Assembly (NCBI RefSeq): GCF_026341815.1 | Contig: NZ_JAPENX010000002.1 | Location: 930,001 to 994,000 of the forward strand | Direction: 5' to 3' | Length of the DNA stretch: 64,000 nucleotides | From: Streptomyces sp. NBC_00572 | Lineage (GTDB): Bacteria; Actinomycetota; Actinomycetes; Streptomycetales; Streptomycetaceae | Shown here: positions 36,480 to 45,304 of the stretch, one piece after another | Numbering within the stretch: the first letter of the stretch is position 1 | How the letters are laid out: each line of letters opens with the position of its first letter | Position numbers and translations under genes: made by a program | Notes under the pieces: model-generated | Database searches by the model: none | The model's input: the letters and a program-made list of their open reading frames with translations, nothing else | What the model was told of the DNA's origin: nothing

Positions 36480-36802
36480 CTCCCGCCCTCCTTGAGCCTG
36501 TCGATGCGTGATGAGACGTACTGCCACTTCGCCCAGAACTTCGCGAGTTCCTCGCGCCCGGCGTCGTTGAGCGCGTAGAACTTGCGCGGCGGACCGACGC
36601 CGGACGGTCGCTTCGTCACCTGGACGAGCCCGTTCCTCTCCAGCCGCAACAAGATCGTGTACACCGTCCCCTCGACGACGTCGGCGAAGCCGAGCTCGTT
36701 CAGCTGACGGGTGATGGCGTACCCATAGGTTTCCTCGCCGCCGATGATTTCGAGCACGCACCCTTCGAGCGTGCCCTTCAGCATCTCCGTCAGGTCATCC
36801 AT
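36476..36802 (-). CDS. PadR-family transcriptional regulator
   Basis: Small winged-helix repressor of 108 residues, usual for PadR-s1 proteins. It starts MDDLTEMLKGTLEGCVLEII, has the GYAITRQLNELGF recognition region and the wing/YxxT segment GTVYTILLRLERNGLV, and ends in a dimerisation helix. ATG 36802 follows GAGGAGGG. Paired inverted repeats directly upstream are its likely operator and would couple it to the divergent P450 remnant. It heads the DUF1048 operon. Confidence 0.9.
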   Translation of the reverse strand: MDDLTEMLKGTLEGCVLEIIGGEETYGYAITRQLNELGFADVVEGTVYTILLRLERNGLVQVTKRPSGVGPPRKFYALNDAGREELAKFWAKWQYVSSRIDRLKEGGR

Positions 36803-36824
36803 CGCGAGCCCTCCTCGGCCTAGC

Positions 36825-36870
36825 GGTACTGCGTAGTACCGAGTACTGCTATACGGTACCACCGAGTAGT
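36825..36870. promoter_or_regulatory. PadR operator region
   Basis: Inverted repeat GGTACT-GCGT-AGTACC (36825-36840), then related half-sites GAGTACT, CGGTACC and GAGTAGT through 36870. Several GTACT/AGTAC half-sites in tandem in a divergent promoter suggest autoregulation by PadR. Confidence 0.7.
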
Positions 36871-37913
36871 GGAGGTGGGCAGCGATCGAACACGGAGCGG
36901 ACGCGAGCGACCGCGCAACACGGCCACGGCCCAAGCCAGGCCCCCCAAGGAACCTACTGACGAACTCAGGGGTCGAGCGCACGACTTCGAGCTTCCTCCC
37001 CCGCCGCCCGGCGAGTTCCTCCTCATGGACGAGCCCCAGCACAGTCGCTACCGGAAGCCCCTGGTGGGCAGGTTCACCGTACGGCGGATGCGACAACTCA
37101 CCGAGCGCATCGAGCAGATCACCGCCGAACGCCTGGACGCTATGGAGCAGTCCGACACATCCGCGGACCTGGTGACCGCGTTCGCCAAGCCCATCCCCAT
37201 GATCGTGATCTGCGAGATATTGGGGGTGCCGTACGAGGACCGGGCCTCCTTCCAGGAACAGATCGACGCCTTCATGGGCGGGGAGGTGAGCGACGAGGAG
37301 CTGATCGCGGCGTACACGGCGAACCAGGAGTACCTCGCGCAGCTGGTGGCGGCCAAGCGCGCGAACCCCACCGACGAGGAGCTCAAGGGGATCAGCCTGA
37401 TCCTTTTGGCGGCCGGATTCGACACCACCGCGAACATGCTGGCCCTCGGCACCTTCGCGCTGCTTCAGAATCCCGAGCAACTGGCCGCGCTGCGCGCCGA
37501 TCCCGCGCTCACCGACGGGGCGGTGGAGGAGCTTCTGCGGTATCTGAGCGTCGCAAAGACCTTCCACAGGACGGCGCTGGAAGACGTCGAGGTGGGCGGT
37601 CGGACCATCAGGGCCGGCACGACAGTCGTCCTGTCGTACAACACCGCCAACCGCGACCCCGAGCGCTTCGCCGACCCCCACGTGCTCGACCTCCAGAGGG
37701 CAGGCCGGCGGCCACCTGGCCTTCAGCCACGGCATCCACCAGTGCCTCGGCCAGCAGCTGGCCCGCGTCGAGATGCGCGTCGCGTTCCGCGCGCTGGTCG
37801 ACCGCTTCCCCACTCTGCGCCTGGCCGTCCCGGCCGGAGTAGTCAGTCTGCGCCCTGAGACCGCGGACAACTTCGGGTTGCAGAGCCTCCCGGTCACCTG
37901 GGACAAGGCATGA
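36869..37913 (+). pseudogene. Cytochrome P450, truncated and frameshifted
   Basis: A P450 of the CYP105-like actinobacterial type, no longer intact. It enters at about GEFLLMDEPQHSRYRKPL; most of the first ~70 residues of a normal P450 are missing or unrecognisable. The I-helix AGFDTT and the K-helix ELLRYL (ExxR position) are present. Near 37695-37710 the frame changes, and the heme segment (HLAFSHGIHQCLGQQLA) and C-terminus continue in another frame to the stop at 37913. With the heme cysteine out of frame the protein cannot work. It is divergent from padR and followed by an overlapping ferredoxin gene. Confidence 0.85.
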
Positions 37914-38124
37914 GCACGGCGCGCCTGAGCGTCGACCGTGAGCGGTGCATCGGCGCCGGAATGTGCGCGATGACCGCACCCGAGGCCTTCGACCAGGACC
38001 CCGATGACGGCCTCGTGATCCTGCTGCACACCGAGCCGCCCACCGCGCGGCCGCACGGATGGCCACCGGTGCCTGCCCCTCCGGGGCGATCACCCTCCAC
38101 GAACCGGAGTCCAGCGGCTCCTAG
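37910..38124 (+). pseudogene. 3Fe-4S/4Fe-4S ferredoxin, frameshifted
   Basis: A small ferredoxin of the P450-partner type, starting at the ATGA overlap with the P450 end. The first cysteines are intact (RERCIGAGMCAMTAPEAF), but after VILLHTEPP the frame changes. The final cluster ligand and tail (ATGACPSGAITLHEPESS) are readable only in another frame, up to the TAG at 38122-38124. This is parallel decay of a P450-ferredoxin operon. Confidence 0.75.
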
Positions 38125-38619
38125 CGTCGGGACTACCGCATCCGAACCGAGCCCCCGCCGCAAGCCGGAGGCCAGGATTCGCCAGGTCCGGGCGACGGCC
38201 GACGCCGTGAGGGTCTCCCCCGCGATCACGTCGGCGGCCTGAGCAGCTCCGGAGGGCGAGGCTCCGCACCGGCGCGCCACCCAGGTGCGCGTGCCCCTGT
38301 CGGAGCCAACCCGGCACTGGATGTCGCTGTCGGCCCACGCGCGCTGGGCGGACACCCTCATGGCCACGGCTGCTGCCACACTGCCTGCCGACACCGCAGC
38401 GCTCCAGGTCCGCCCTCCTCACGAGGCGCCCTCCACCCCACGCCGGCGCGCATCGTTGAGCCCCTGCTCACGTGAGTGTTCCGTCGGTCCATCGGTAGGG
38501 GCGGCTGCCGGTGTAACGTCTGGGGTAGCTGTCGTGGTTCCGAAGTACCGGTCGCCCGTGCGTACGCTCACGGGCGACTCTGCTGTTCACAGTCTCTGAG
38601 GACCAGGGCGATCACCTCC
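38125..38619. other. Region without a recognisable gene
   Basis: Nearly 500 bases between the dead ferredoxin and the cold-shock gene. A minus-strand frame of up to 166 codons is open but resembles no family I recognise and lacks a ribosome site. The last ~100 bases presumably hold the cold-shock promoter. Confidence 0.5.
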
Positions 38620-38642
38620 GGTTCCCGCACGGTGCGGGAACC
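38620..38642 (+). promoter_or_regulatory. Hairpin in the cold-shock gene 5' leader
   Basis: A perfect 10-bp stem (38620-38629 with 38633-38642) with a 3-nt loop ends 15 bases before the ribosome site of the cold-shock gene. It could be a leader structure affecting mRNA stability or translation, or a transcription attenuator. Confidence 0.5.
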
Positions 38643-38668
38643 GACTTCTAGTCCCCTTGGAGGGCACA

Positions 38669-38872
38669 ATGGCCAGCGGAACCGTCAAGTGGTTCAACTC
38701 GGAAAAGGGCTTCGGCTTCATCGAGCAGGACGGCGGCGGCCCCGACGTCTTCGCCCACTACTCCAACATCGCCAGCTCCGGCTTCCGTGAGCTCCAGGAA
38801 GGCCAGAAGGTGAACTTCGACGTCACCCAGGGCCAGAAGGGCCCCCAGGCGGAGAACATCACCCCCGCCTGA
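38669..38872 (+). CDS. Cold-shock domain protein (CspA family)
   Basis: Single-stranded RNA/DNA-binding cold-shock protein of 67 residues, full length for the family. RNP1 is KGFGFI and RNP2 is VFAHY; the start ASGTVKWFNSEKG is typical of Streptomyces Csp proteins. ATG 38669 follows TTGGAGGG. A hairpin lies in the leader and a very strong terminator follows 13 bases after the stop, so the gene is monocistronic. Confidence 0.96.
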   Translation: MASGTVKWFNSEKGFGFIEQDGGGPDVFAHYSNIASSGFRELQEGQKVNFDVTQGQKGPQAENITPA

Positions 38873-38885
38873 GCCTCTGTATCCC

Positions 38886-38926
38886 CACGGCACCCGCCCA
38901 GCGACGCTCGCTGGGCGGGTGCCGTG
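38886..38926 (+). terminator. Strong terminator after the cold-shock gene
   Basis: A perfect 19-bp stem (38886-38904 with 38908-38926) with a 3-nt loop. Confidence 0.9.
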
Positions 38927-39286
38927 CGCCCAGGCCTACAAGGCCGGGCCCATACGTCGCCTGCGGCCACTTATGCGCGGCGCGGCAGCGAGCCTACGGG
39001 GCCTCGGCGTACGCACGCTGGACGGCCGCCACAACAGGCGAGACCCGTGCCACGGTTCGCCAGGGCGACCGGCGCCACAAACTGAACCTTCCCGTTCCCA
39101 CGACCACGAAGGTGAGCTCAGCCGCCGAAGGCCCAGCGATGCCACCGTCGAATTCAGCCGCTGAGGGGACGTGGCACTGCCCGGCGAGGTGGGCGCGGGC
39201 TCGGGGATGACGGCGACGATGTCGACTGCGGCCTCTGTGGTCTCGTCCTCCACCCCACCGAGAACTCACCTCTTAAACGAGCCGGA
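38927..39286. other. Region without a recognisable gene
   Basis: About 360 bases between two terminators. Short frames on the minus strand show no family resemblance and no ribosome site. Confidence 0.5.
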
Positions 39287-39309
39287 GGCCCCCCGGACAT
39301 TGGGGGGCC
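39287..39309 (-). terminator. Hairpin terminator for the membrane-protein gene
   Basis: An 8-bp GC stem (GGCCCCCC with GGGGGGCC) with a 7-nt loop, placed 40 bases beyond the stop of the minus-strand gene. Confidence 0.65.
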
Positions 39310-39348
39310 GCCCCGCCCAGGTGGGCGCCGGTGAGGTTTGCCCGGGCG

Positions 39349-40071
39349 TCACGCGGGGCCGCATCCTGGCGAGACCTGGGCGTCCGTCATCCAAGGCTCG
39401 TTCGGGTAGACAAGCAGGTCAGAGCGATCAAGCTGCGTACCTTCCTTTCCCGTGGATGTCGTCCACTTGGTAGCCGATATGGCGCCTGTACGGTCGATGG
39501 ACCAGGCACGCCCTGCAGGGTCTTGGAACCTGAGTTGGAGGTCCGCCAGGTCGGACTCGGAAAGGGACAGGTTGGGGAGTTTCTCGTGCATCTCGGAAAT
39601 CAGCGAGTCATAGGGAATCCAGACTTGCTTGCAAGGCTCTGGTCCTTGCAGATCCCACCACACCTGCTTCGAGGGGAGCACGAGACGCATGGGCATGAAG
39701 TGCGTGCTGCCGTTCGCGACCGCCGCCTGGTCCCCTGTCCGGTAGAAGCCGACTTCGTTCGCGTACAGACGCTCCCGGTCCTCCACCCGGTCCTGCACCC
39801 GGTCCTGCGCTTCTGCTGTCTCCCTGTCGTCACTCCGGAACGTCAGGTACAGGGTGGCGCCAGCGACGATCAGCGTGAGGAGGGCTATGAGTGCCCCGCC
39901 GACGGCGAGGACCGAGGCGGGAATTGCCTGTGTCTCACTGGACGGGGTGTCGCCGTCGCCGGTGGTGGGCGACGGGGTGTCGCCGTCGCCGGTGGTGGGC
40001 GACGGGGTGTCGCCGTCGCCGGTGGTGGGGACGGAGTCTGGTGAGTTGCTGTTCGTTAAGTCCTCAGCCAT
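39349..40071 (-). CDS. Single-pass membrane protein with N-terminal decapeptide repeats
   Basis: Protein of 240 residues. The cytoplasmic N-terminus contains three copies of the decapeptide TTGDGDTPSP, encoded by a 30-bp DNA tandem repeat. One membrane helix follows (ASVLAVGGALIALLTLIVAG), then a short coiled stretch of DRVQDRVEDRER and an outer domain of ~130 residues with two cysteines. No known family is recognised. The repeat copy number could vary between strains. It is probably monocistronic. Confidence 0.68.
   Translation of the reverse strand: MAEDLTNSNSPDSVPTTGDGDTPSPTTGDGDTPSPTTGDGDTPSSETQAIPASVLAVGGALIALLTLIVAGATLYLTFRSDDRETAEAQDRVQDRVEDRERLYANEVGFYRTGDQAAVANGSTHFMPMRLVLPSKQVWWDLQGPEPCKQVWIPYDSLISEMHEKLPNLSLSESDLADLQLRFQDPAGRAWSIDRTGAISATKWTTSTGKEGTQLDRSDLLVYPNEPWMTDAQVSPGCGPA
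39941..40030. repeat. Three 30-bp coding tandem repeats
   Basis: Three head-to-tail copies of a 30-bp unit starting GACGGGGTGTCGCC, at 39941, 39971 and 40001. They are identical apart from the final base of the last copy and lie in frame within the membrane-protein gene. Confidence 0.95.
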
Positions 40072-40493
40072 GGACAGCAGGTTAGAGATGATTTTCAGTC
40101 GGTATAGGTGAACTCGTCGGTAGCTGAAGGTCGAAGCCCTTCATCGCACGGCCACGCGCCCGTACCGCCGCCCGTAGCACCGCGCTGCCTTCTGCCACGG
40201 CCAGTACGTCACCGAGCGGGATTCCGGAACCTGGAGCACCAGGTGGCCGAGGACGCCCGCCGCGAGCAGTGGTGGGCGGTGTCGGCGCCCCGTACGGACC
40301 AGGGTCGGCCGATGCTCGTGTACGCCTTCCACTCCACCGCCCCCTCCTCCAGGTGCGGCGCGCAGAGCACGAGGCAGCGCCACGAGCCGTCCAGCCGAAG
40401 TCGAACACCTCGACCAGGCGCCTCAGGAGCGGCCGGACGGCGGCGAACCGGCCCACCAGCAGGTGAGCACGGGTGCTGACATGGGGTTTCAGT
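40072..40493. other. Region without a recognisable gene
   Basis: About 420 bases with several open frames on both strands but none with a ribosome site or recognisable family. It ends at the first CAGCAC array. Confidence 0.5.
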
Positions 40494-40522
40494 CAGCACG
40501 AAACCAGCACGGGAGTCAGCAC
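40494..40522. repeat. CAGCAC array A (three units, 11 and 12 bp apart)
   Basis: CAGCAC at 40494, 40505 and 40517, most copies preceded by GT. The same three-unit array with the same 11/12 spacing occurs at 51737. An inverted GTGCTGAC lies at 40473. The layout resembles arm-type recombinase or regulator sites. Confidence 0.7.
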
Positions 40523-40635
40523 GGTGGCGTCATACCATCCCCGATCGACGCAACACGGACAGGCACGCATTTGACTGCTCCGCCGGGATTAGCGGGGCCA
40601 TGATGCAGGGCCATGGCGGTTGGGTGCATGCGGGG

Positions 40636-40828
40636 GCGTCGAACTATGGTGTCCCACCACATACGACCCTGACCTGCGACTTCCTACGGTGTGGCGACAC
40701 CGAAACGTCCCCGTACCTGCCTGGAAGTGGTGCACATGGCCGCCGCAACACCCTCCCCGACGCCACCCAACTCCCTCAAGAAGATCGTCGCCGCCAGTCT
40801 CATCGGCACCACCATCGAGTGGTACGAC
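40636..40828 (+). repeat. 193-bp direct repeat, copy A
   Basis: It begins GCGTCGAACTATGGTGTCCC and ends at GTGGTACGAC. It is closely similar to 51879-52070 (one single-base length difference and scattered substitutions). It holds a promoter region and the first 31 codons of an MFS gene. The CAGCAC array starts exactly 142 bases before it, as in copy B. Confidence 0.9.
40736..40828 (+). pseudogene. MFS transporter N-terminal fragment, copy A
   Basis: Thirty-one codons encoding the start of a metabolite:H+ symporter of the MFS (SLKKIVAASLIGTTIEWYD), which normally continues FFLYG for another ~400 residues. Here coding homology stops right after WYD and unrelated sequence follows. Copy B breaks at the same codon. 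Confidence 0.8.
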
Positions 40829-40831
40829 AAC

Positions 40832-41527
40832 TCATCGGATCAGAGCTACGACCTGCTGTTTTTGCCCCATTGACCCTCCGAAGTCAGCACCGAACCAGCA
40901 CCGGAGGATCTCGTGCTGGGTGGCGAACGAGGGTGGGCCCGCTCTGACTGACTGCCGGCCTGACGATAGGCACTCAGGATGGTCACTCACCGTAGCGGAC
41001 CTGAAGAACACCGGGACGCCCAGCCGCGCGTCGGCCCCGAAGCCGTCCCGGAACGGCGCCTGGATCAGCACCACCAGGAACAGAGCCGGCAACCACACCG
41101 CCCACCGCCGGGCCGCGATCCTGGATATGGCCTTGGGGAGCCCCCAGGCCCGCTCGCACACGCGGGCCATGGCGCGGCTGAAACGGGTGGCCGACACCAA
41201 CGCCACAAGCGGGCCGACGATTCCGGTGGTCTCTCGGGACTCGTCGGAGGCGGACCGGTCCAGGACCTGTTGGAGCTGCTGGTCGGACGGCCCGGTCAGG
41301 CCGAACATGGCGCGCAGGGATTCGTGCAGTTGATCGCGTACGCCGAGCGGGGCGAAGGCCGCCAGGGCGAAGAACAGCGGCACAGCGGGGAGGAACGCCT
41401 GGGCGGCGAGCCGGGTGCACGCGTCCAGAAGGTTCCCGCTCATCAGCCTGCTCGTCAGTTCCGTGAGAACGGGATAGCGGCTCTCGGCCCCGCTCCGGAT
41501 GCCCCGCAACCGGTCCGCCCACGTCAT
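40832..41527 (-). pseudogene. YihY/BrkB-family membrane protein, C-terminally truncated
   Basis: The N-terminal ~175 codons match the YihY/virulence factor BrkB family (MTWADRLRGIRSGAESRYPV, then LAAQAFLPAVPLFFALAAF and SRAMARVCERAWGLP). After about residue 175 (near 41000) the similarity stops and the frame runs through non-homologous junction sequence to 40832. Normal family members are about 280-330 residues with six helices, so the second half is lost. The breakpoint adjoins the CAGCAC pair and direct repeat A, suggesting one rearrangement truncated both genes. Confidence 0.75.
40885..40901. repeat. CAGCAC pair downstream of direct repeat A
   Basis: Two CAGCAC units 11 bp apart (40885 and 40896), with GTGCTGG in the opposite sense at 40913. 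They lie between the truncated MFS and the truncated YihY gene, at the apparent junction. Confidence 0.6.
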
Positions 41528-41710
41528 CCTGCCTCCCGCCCCGCCCCATCCAATCCATCGGACGCAACGTCGGGCTCCGGGGCGAGTCCGTCGACCCGTC
41601 CGGGGCTACACGGCAGCCGGAAGGCATCCGGCCCCTCCCTCCGGATCTCACGAGGGGCCCCGCCCCCGGTCGGCTTGCGGGACGGCGGCGACGGTCGCAT
41701 AGTCCGAGGT

Positions 41711-43078
41711 ATGGACGCGCGTGAGGCGGCGCTCCGACAGGCGTACGACCATGCTGTCCGGTGGCTGGCGAGCCTGCCCGACCGCCGGATTCCCGCCCGC
41801 GCCTCGGTCGACGAGATCGTAAGCGCGCTCGGCGCCGAACTGCCTGCCGGCCCCAGCACGCCCGCCGACGTCGTCGACCTGCTGGCCACGGCCTGTGAGC
41901 CGGGGCTCACCGCGTTCCCCAGCGGCCGCTTCTACGGGTTCGTGGTCGGCGGCACCGAGCCGGCCGCACTGGCTGCTGACTGGTTGGTCAGCGCCTGGGA
42001 CCAGAATTGTGTGATGCGCACCGTCTCGCCCGCGTACGCGGCGGCGGAGGAGATCGCCGGCGCATGGTTGCTCGATCTGCTCGGCCTGCCGAGGGACAGC
42101 TCCGTAGGCTTCACCACGGGTGCGACGATGGCGAACTTCACGTGCCTCGCCGCCGGGCGGGACACGGTGCTGCGGCGCACCGGCTGGAACGTCGCCCGCG
42201 ACGGCCTCACAGGTGGCCCGCACGTGCGTGTCGTCGCCGGCGAGTCCCGGCACATGGCCATCGACCTGGCCCTGCGCTACCTCGGGCTCGGTCGGCCCGA
42301 CCTGGTGGCGGCGGACGATCAAGGACGCATCGAGCCCGAGGCCCTGCGGAAGGCGCTGACGGCCGACGGACAGAGCCCCACGATCGTGATCCTCCAGGCC
42401 GGCGACATCCATTCCGGCGCTTTCGATCCCTTCGCCGCGAGCATCCATGCGGCGCGCGAGGCAGACGCCTGGGTCCATGTCGACGGCGCGTTCGGACTGT
42501 GGGCAGCCGCCTCACCGCGCTGCGCCCACCTGACGGCGGGCTGCGCGGACGCGGACTCCTGGGCGACGGACGCCCACAAGACGTTGAACGTCCCCTACGA
42601 CTGCGGACTCGCGATCGTGCGCGACGCGTCCGCGGTCCGGGCGGCGATGGGCCAGCGCGGCGACTACCTCATCCAGCACGAGCACGGCGACCCCATCGAC
42701 AAGGTGCCCGAACTCTCGCGGCGCGGCAGAGCGTTCACCGTGTGGGCCGCCCTCAGGTCCCTCGGCCGATCAGGCGTCTCCGACCTCGTCGAGCGGCTGT
42801 GTCGCCACGCCTCCGCGTTCGCCGCCGGCATCGCCGAGATCGACGGCGCGACCGTTCTCAACGAGGTCGCGTTCACGCAGGTCTGCGCCGAGTTCGGCAG
42901 CGACGGACGCACCGACCGGGTACTCGCCCGGCTGCTCGACGACGGCACCGCGTGGATCAGCGGCTCCACCTGGCACGGCAGACGCGTCATGCGGATCTCG
43001 GTGAGCAACTGGTCGACCACCGACGACGATGTGGCGCGCACGCTCGACGCGATCCGGCGCGCGGCCGCAGAGGCCTGA
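41711..43078 (+). CDS. Pyridoxal-phosphate-dependent decarboxylase
   Basis: Group II amino-acid decarboxylase family (aromatic-L-amino-acid/glutamate decarboxylase fold), 455 residues. The PLP-binding Lys290 is in DAHKTLNVPYDCG and the cofactor-contacting HVDGAFGLWAAA segment precedes it; GRFYGFVVGG and TTGATMANFTCL are also typical. ATG 41711 starts the homologous region, and the frame upstream lies in the YihY fragment's antisense. No ribosome site is obvious. It stands alone, and the substrate amino acid cannot be read from the sequence. Confidence 0.9.
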   Translation: MDAREAALRQAYDHAVRWLASLPDRRIPARASVDEIVSALGAELPAGPSTPADVVDLLATACEPGLTAFPSGRFYGFVVGGTEPAALAADWLVSAWDQNCVMRTVSPAYAAAEEIAGAWLLDLLGLPRDSSVGFTTGATMANFTCLAAGRDTVLRRTGWNVARDGLTGGPHVRVVAGESRHMAIDLALRYLGLGRPDLVAADDQGRIEPEALRKALTADGQSPTIVILQAGDIHSGAFDPFAASIHAAREADAWVHVDGAFGLWAAASPRCAHLTAGCADADSWATDAHKTLNVPYDCGLAIVRDASAVRAAMGQRGDYLIQHEHGDPIDKVPELSRRGRAFTVWAALRSLGRSGVSDLVERLCRHASAFAAGIAEIDGATVLNEVAFTQVCAEFGSDGRTDRVLARLLDDGTAWISGSTWHGRRVMRISVSNWSTTDDDVARTLDAIRRAAAEA

Positions 43079-43340
43079 CGACAATCGAACCGCCCATCGC
43101 GCGCCCCTGCACCAGGAGTGGCACGAGCTGGAGGAGGCAAAGGGGTCCGCCGCCACTCCGAAGGCGGTGTTCGAGAAGCTCCGCAGCGCCCGGAGGCGAG
43201 CGGGGGTAACGGGCTGGCGGTCGAACCATGAGGCCCCGCCCGACAGCGCACGCAGTCGCAGCGTCCGTAGATCCTCAGTTGTCGACGGACCACGCGGGTC
43301 CCTCTCACTGATCACCGGGGAGGCAGACACCTGACCGCTG

Positions 43341-43820
43341 TCAGTTGGCCCGGTACTTCTCGTCGGCCACGAGCACGGAGGTGAAGTAAACCGGCAGGCC
43401 GTTCTCGTCCCTCGGCACGTCCTGGGAGGTGTCCCGGGTGAAAGCCAGGGTGACAGCGGGGATGTAGGGGGCTCGTAGGTCGTCGTTGTTGACCTGCCAG
43501 CCCTTGCGGGTGGCGTGGGCGAGGATCTCGTCGGCGGGGGTGCGGAAGAAGTCCAGGGCGTCCAGCAGAACCTGGACGTCCGGGTTCTCGTCCTCGTCCG
43601 GTCCCCAGATCGTGACGGCGGTGACCTGGTGGTCGCGTTCGAGGGCTGCCTGGAAGCCGATGCCGTCGTACTCGGTGGAGACCAGGTCGAAGTCGCGCAC
43701 CGCGTCGGCCGGGTACACCCGTGGCGCGCCCCACGCCGAGACCGCGGCGACCGTTTCGTCGAGCGTCATTCCCAGCCGGACGGGAGCCACGCCGCGGGGC
43801 GGATCGAGGACGAACTCCAT
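43341..43820 (-). CDS. Putative immunity protein, function unproven
   Basis: Protein of 159 residues (MEFVLDPPRGVAPVRLGMTL), acidic, with no signal or membrane segment. It resembles small Streptomyces proteins found beside polymorphic-toxin genes. It lies 25 bases downstream of a toxin-tail remnant and on the same strand, the usual toxin-then-immunity order. The immunity role is inferred from position only. Confidence 0.55.
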   Translation of the reverse strand: MEFVLDPPRGVAPVRLGMTLDETVAAVSAWGAPRVYPADAVRDFDLVSTEYDGIGFQAALERDHQVTAVTIWGPDEDENPDVQVLLDALDFFRTPADEILAHATRKGWQVNNDDLRAPYIPAVTLAFTRDTSQDVPRDENGLPVYFTSVLVADEKYRAN

Positions 43821-43845
43821 GAGGGGGCCTTTCTGGTGGGTTGGA

Positions 43846-44190
43846 TCATTTCAGTATGTCGTCGTCGATCGTCCAACCTCGGCGCTCCAGCATCGCCTGG
43901 AACTTTCGGTCGAGGACATGTCCCGGTGGTCGGCCTTCTCCAGGCGGATCGCCGGTCCCATCCCGGCGTCGTTGATGAAGCCCTCCTCGTCGAGGTGCGC
44001 GTAGCAGGCCTTGGCCGGGATGTGGTTGATCTCCATCCTGACCGGGCACTTCGGGTTGCCGTCGTCGTCCTTGAGGTTGGCCGGGAGCATGCCGCCCCAC
44101 CAGCCGCCGTCCTCCGTGCACCCCTTGGCGATGAGGCCCAGGTCGACGGGCTCTCCGGGTCCGTCAAACACGCCCTGGAAACGCAGGACC
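43846..44190 (-). pseudogene. Polymorphic toxin C-terminal (HNH-like nuclease) remnant
   Basis: It encodes a toxin tail: CPVRMEINHIPAKACYAHLD, then GMGPAIRLEKADHRDMSST, and in another frame KFQAMLERRGWTIDDDILK and a stop. The NHIPAK and DHR histidines are typical of HNH/EndoVII-fold nuclease toxins at the ends of Rhs and related proteins. The large delivery body upstream is missing and the frame breaks near 43900, so it is a remnant. Confidence 0.65.
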
Positions 44191-44272
44191 CGTGGCGGCT
44201 TCCTGACGCCCCTGACCGAGCCCGCACCGAACGGACACGGACACGGACAGGGTCTGCCGGCGGGGAAGACGC

Positions 44273-45304
44273 TCAGGCGAGGGCGTTTACCGCCAGGGCG
44301 AAGGCGCGGGGAAGCCGGGCCGCGGTCGGCACGATCTTGTTTGCCAGTCGGGGGCGTTGCCGAGCTCGCAACAAGCAGTCGGTCAGGAGCCGGTGCCGGA
44401 GGGTCGCCTGCTTCCATGCAGCCTCATACGCGCCGGGTGAGCCGCGACGCAGCTGATCGACCAGGACCCTGGCACCGGCGAGAGCCAGTGAGACGCCCTC
44501 GCCGGTCAGCGCATCGATGTAGCCGGCGGCATCGCCCACCAGCAGGACCCGCCCTTGGACGCGCGAGCGGACCTTCTGGCGGAGGGGACCCGCACCACGC
44601 ACGGCGCCGACCGCGGCCTGGCGGGGCAGAGCGGCCGCGAGCTCGGGGAAGCCGGCCAGCTGTTCGTCGAACGGCGCACGCAGTGAGGTCAGGAGCGCGA
44701 CGCCCAGGAGCTCTGACCCGAGTGGGGTCACATACGCCTCGCCGTGGGGACCCCAATGGACCTCGACGTACGAGGAAGGCGGCGCCACGGCGTAATGCCG
44801 GCGCAGCCCGTAGCGCGGGACGCCCTCGCCGGGCATGCCGAGCCCCAGCGAACGTCGCACCGGCGAGTGCAGTCCGTCCGCGGCGACGAGCCACCTGGCG
44901 CGCACACCCGTGGCACTGTCGGAGACGCCAGCGGCGTCCTGACACACGTCCCGCACGCGTACCGGCAGGACAGGGACTCCGGCGGCGACGACGGCCGCGT
45001 GCAGGGCGGCGTGCAGGACGGTGCGCCGCACTCCGAGGCCGGGGCCGTGCCGGAACTCCGCCTGGGCGTGGTGAGGGCCCTGCCGGTAGCGGATGCCGAC
45101 GATCGGCCGGCCTGGCACGTCCAGTCCCAGCGCGCGCAGTTCCCTGACCGCCCCAGGCATCAGCCCCTCTCCGCAGGCCTTGTCGACGGGCAGGCCTCGC
45201 GGCTCCGCCAGGACGACGTCCAACCCCGCCCGCACCGCGTACAGCGCGGTGGCCAGCCCCGCGGGGCCGCCGCCCGCGATCAGCAGATCGTGCGTGCGGC
45301 TCAC
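44273..45304 (-). CDS. FAD-dependent oxidoreductase (geranylgeranyl-reductase/hydroxylase type)
   Basis: Flavoprotein of 343 residues: dinucleotide-binding GGGPAGLATALYA at the N-terminus, a GD motif (LLVGDAAGYIDALTGEGVS) binding FAD ribitol, and CGEGLMPGAVRELRALG as in geranylgeranyl-reductase-like proteins. The start overlaps the preceding methyltransferase stop by 4 nt. It is the last gene of a type III PKS operon with the gene types of the S. griseus srs alkylresorcinol operon (PKS, methyltransferase, flavoprotein). It probably oxidises or reduces the polyketide product. Confidence 0.87.
   Translation of the reverse strand: MSRTHDLLIAGGGPAGLATALYAVRAGLDVVLAEPRGLPVDKACGEGLMPGAVRELRALGLDVPGRPIVGIRYRQGPHHAQAEFRHGPGLGVRRTVLHAALHAAVVAAGVPVLPVRVRDVCQDAAGVSDSATGVRARWLVAADGLHSPVRRSLGLGMPGEGVPRYGLRRHYAVAPPSSYVEVHWGPHGEAYVTPLGSELLGVALLTSLRAPFDEQLAGFPELAAALPRQAAVGAVRGAGPLRQKVRSRVQGRVLLVGDAAGYIDALTGEGVSLALAGARVLVDQLRRGSPGAYEAAWKQATLRHRLLTDCLLRARQRPRLANKIVPTAARLPRAFALAVNALA

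Noticed and set aside
39941..40030. Three regular 30-bp repeats, possible CRISPR-like array
   Set aside because: They are head-to-tail without spacers and encode an in-frame decapeptide repeat of a membrane protein; no cas genes are present.
40072..40493. Several 80-125-codon frames upstream of repeat A
   Set aside because: No ribosome site and no recognisable family on either strand; they overlap one another as expected of non-coding GC-rich DNA.
43079..43334. Short coding-like stretch (WHELEEAKGSAATPKAVFEK) after the decarboxylase
   Set aside because: It looks helical but has no clear start, ribosome site or recognisable family, so it is not listed as a gene.
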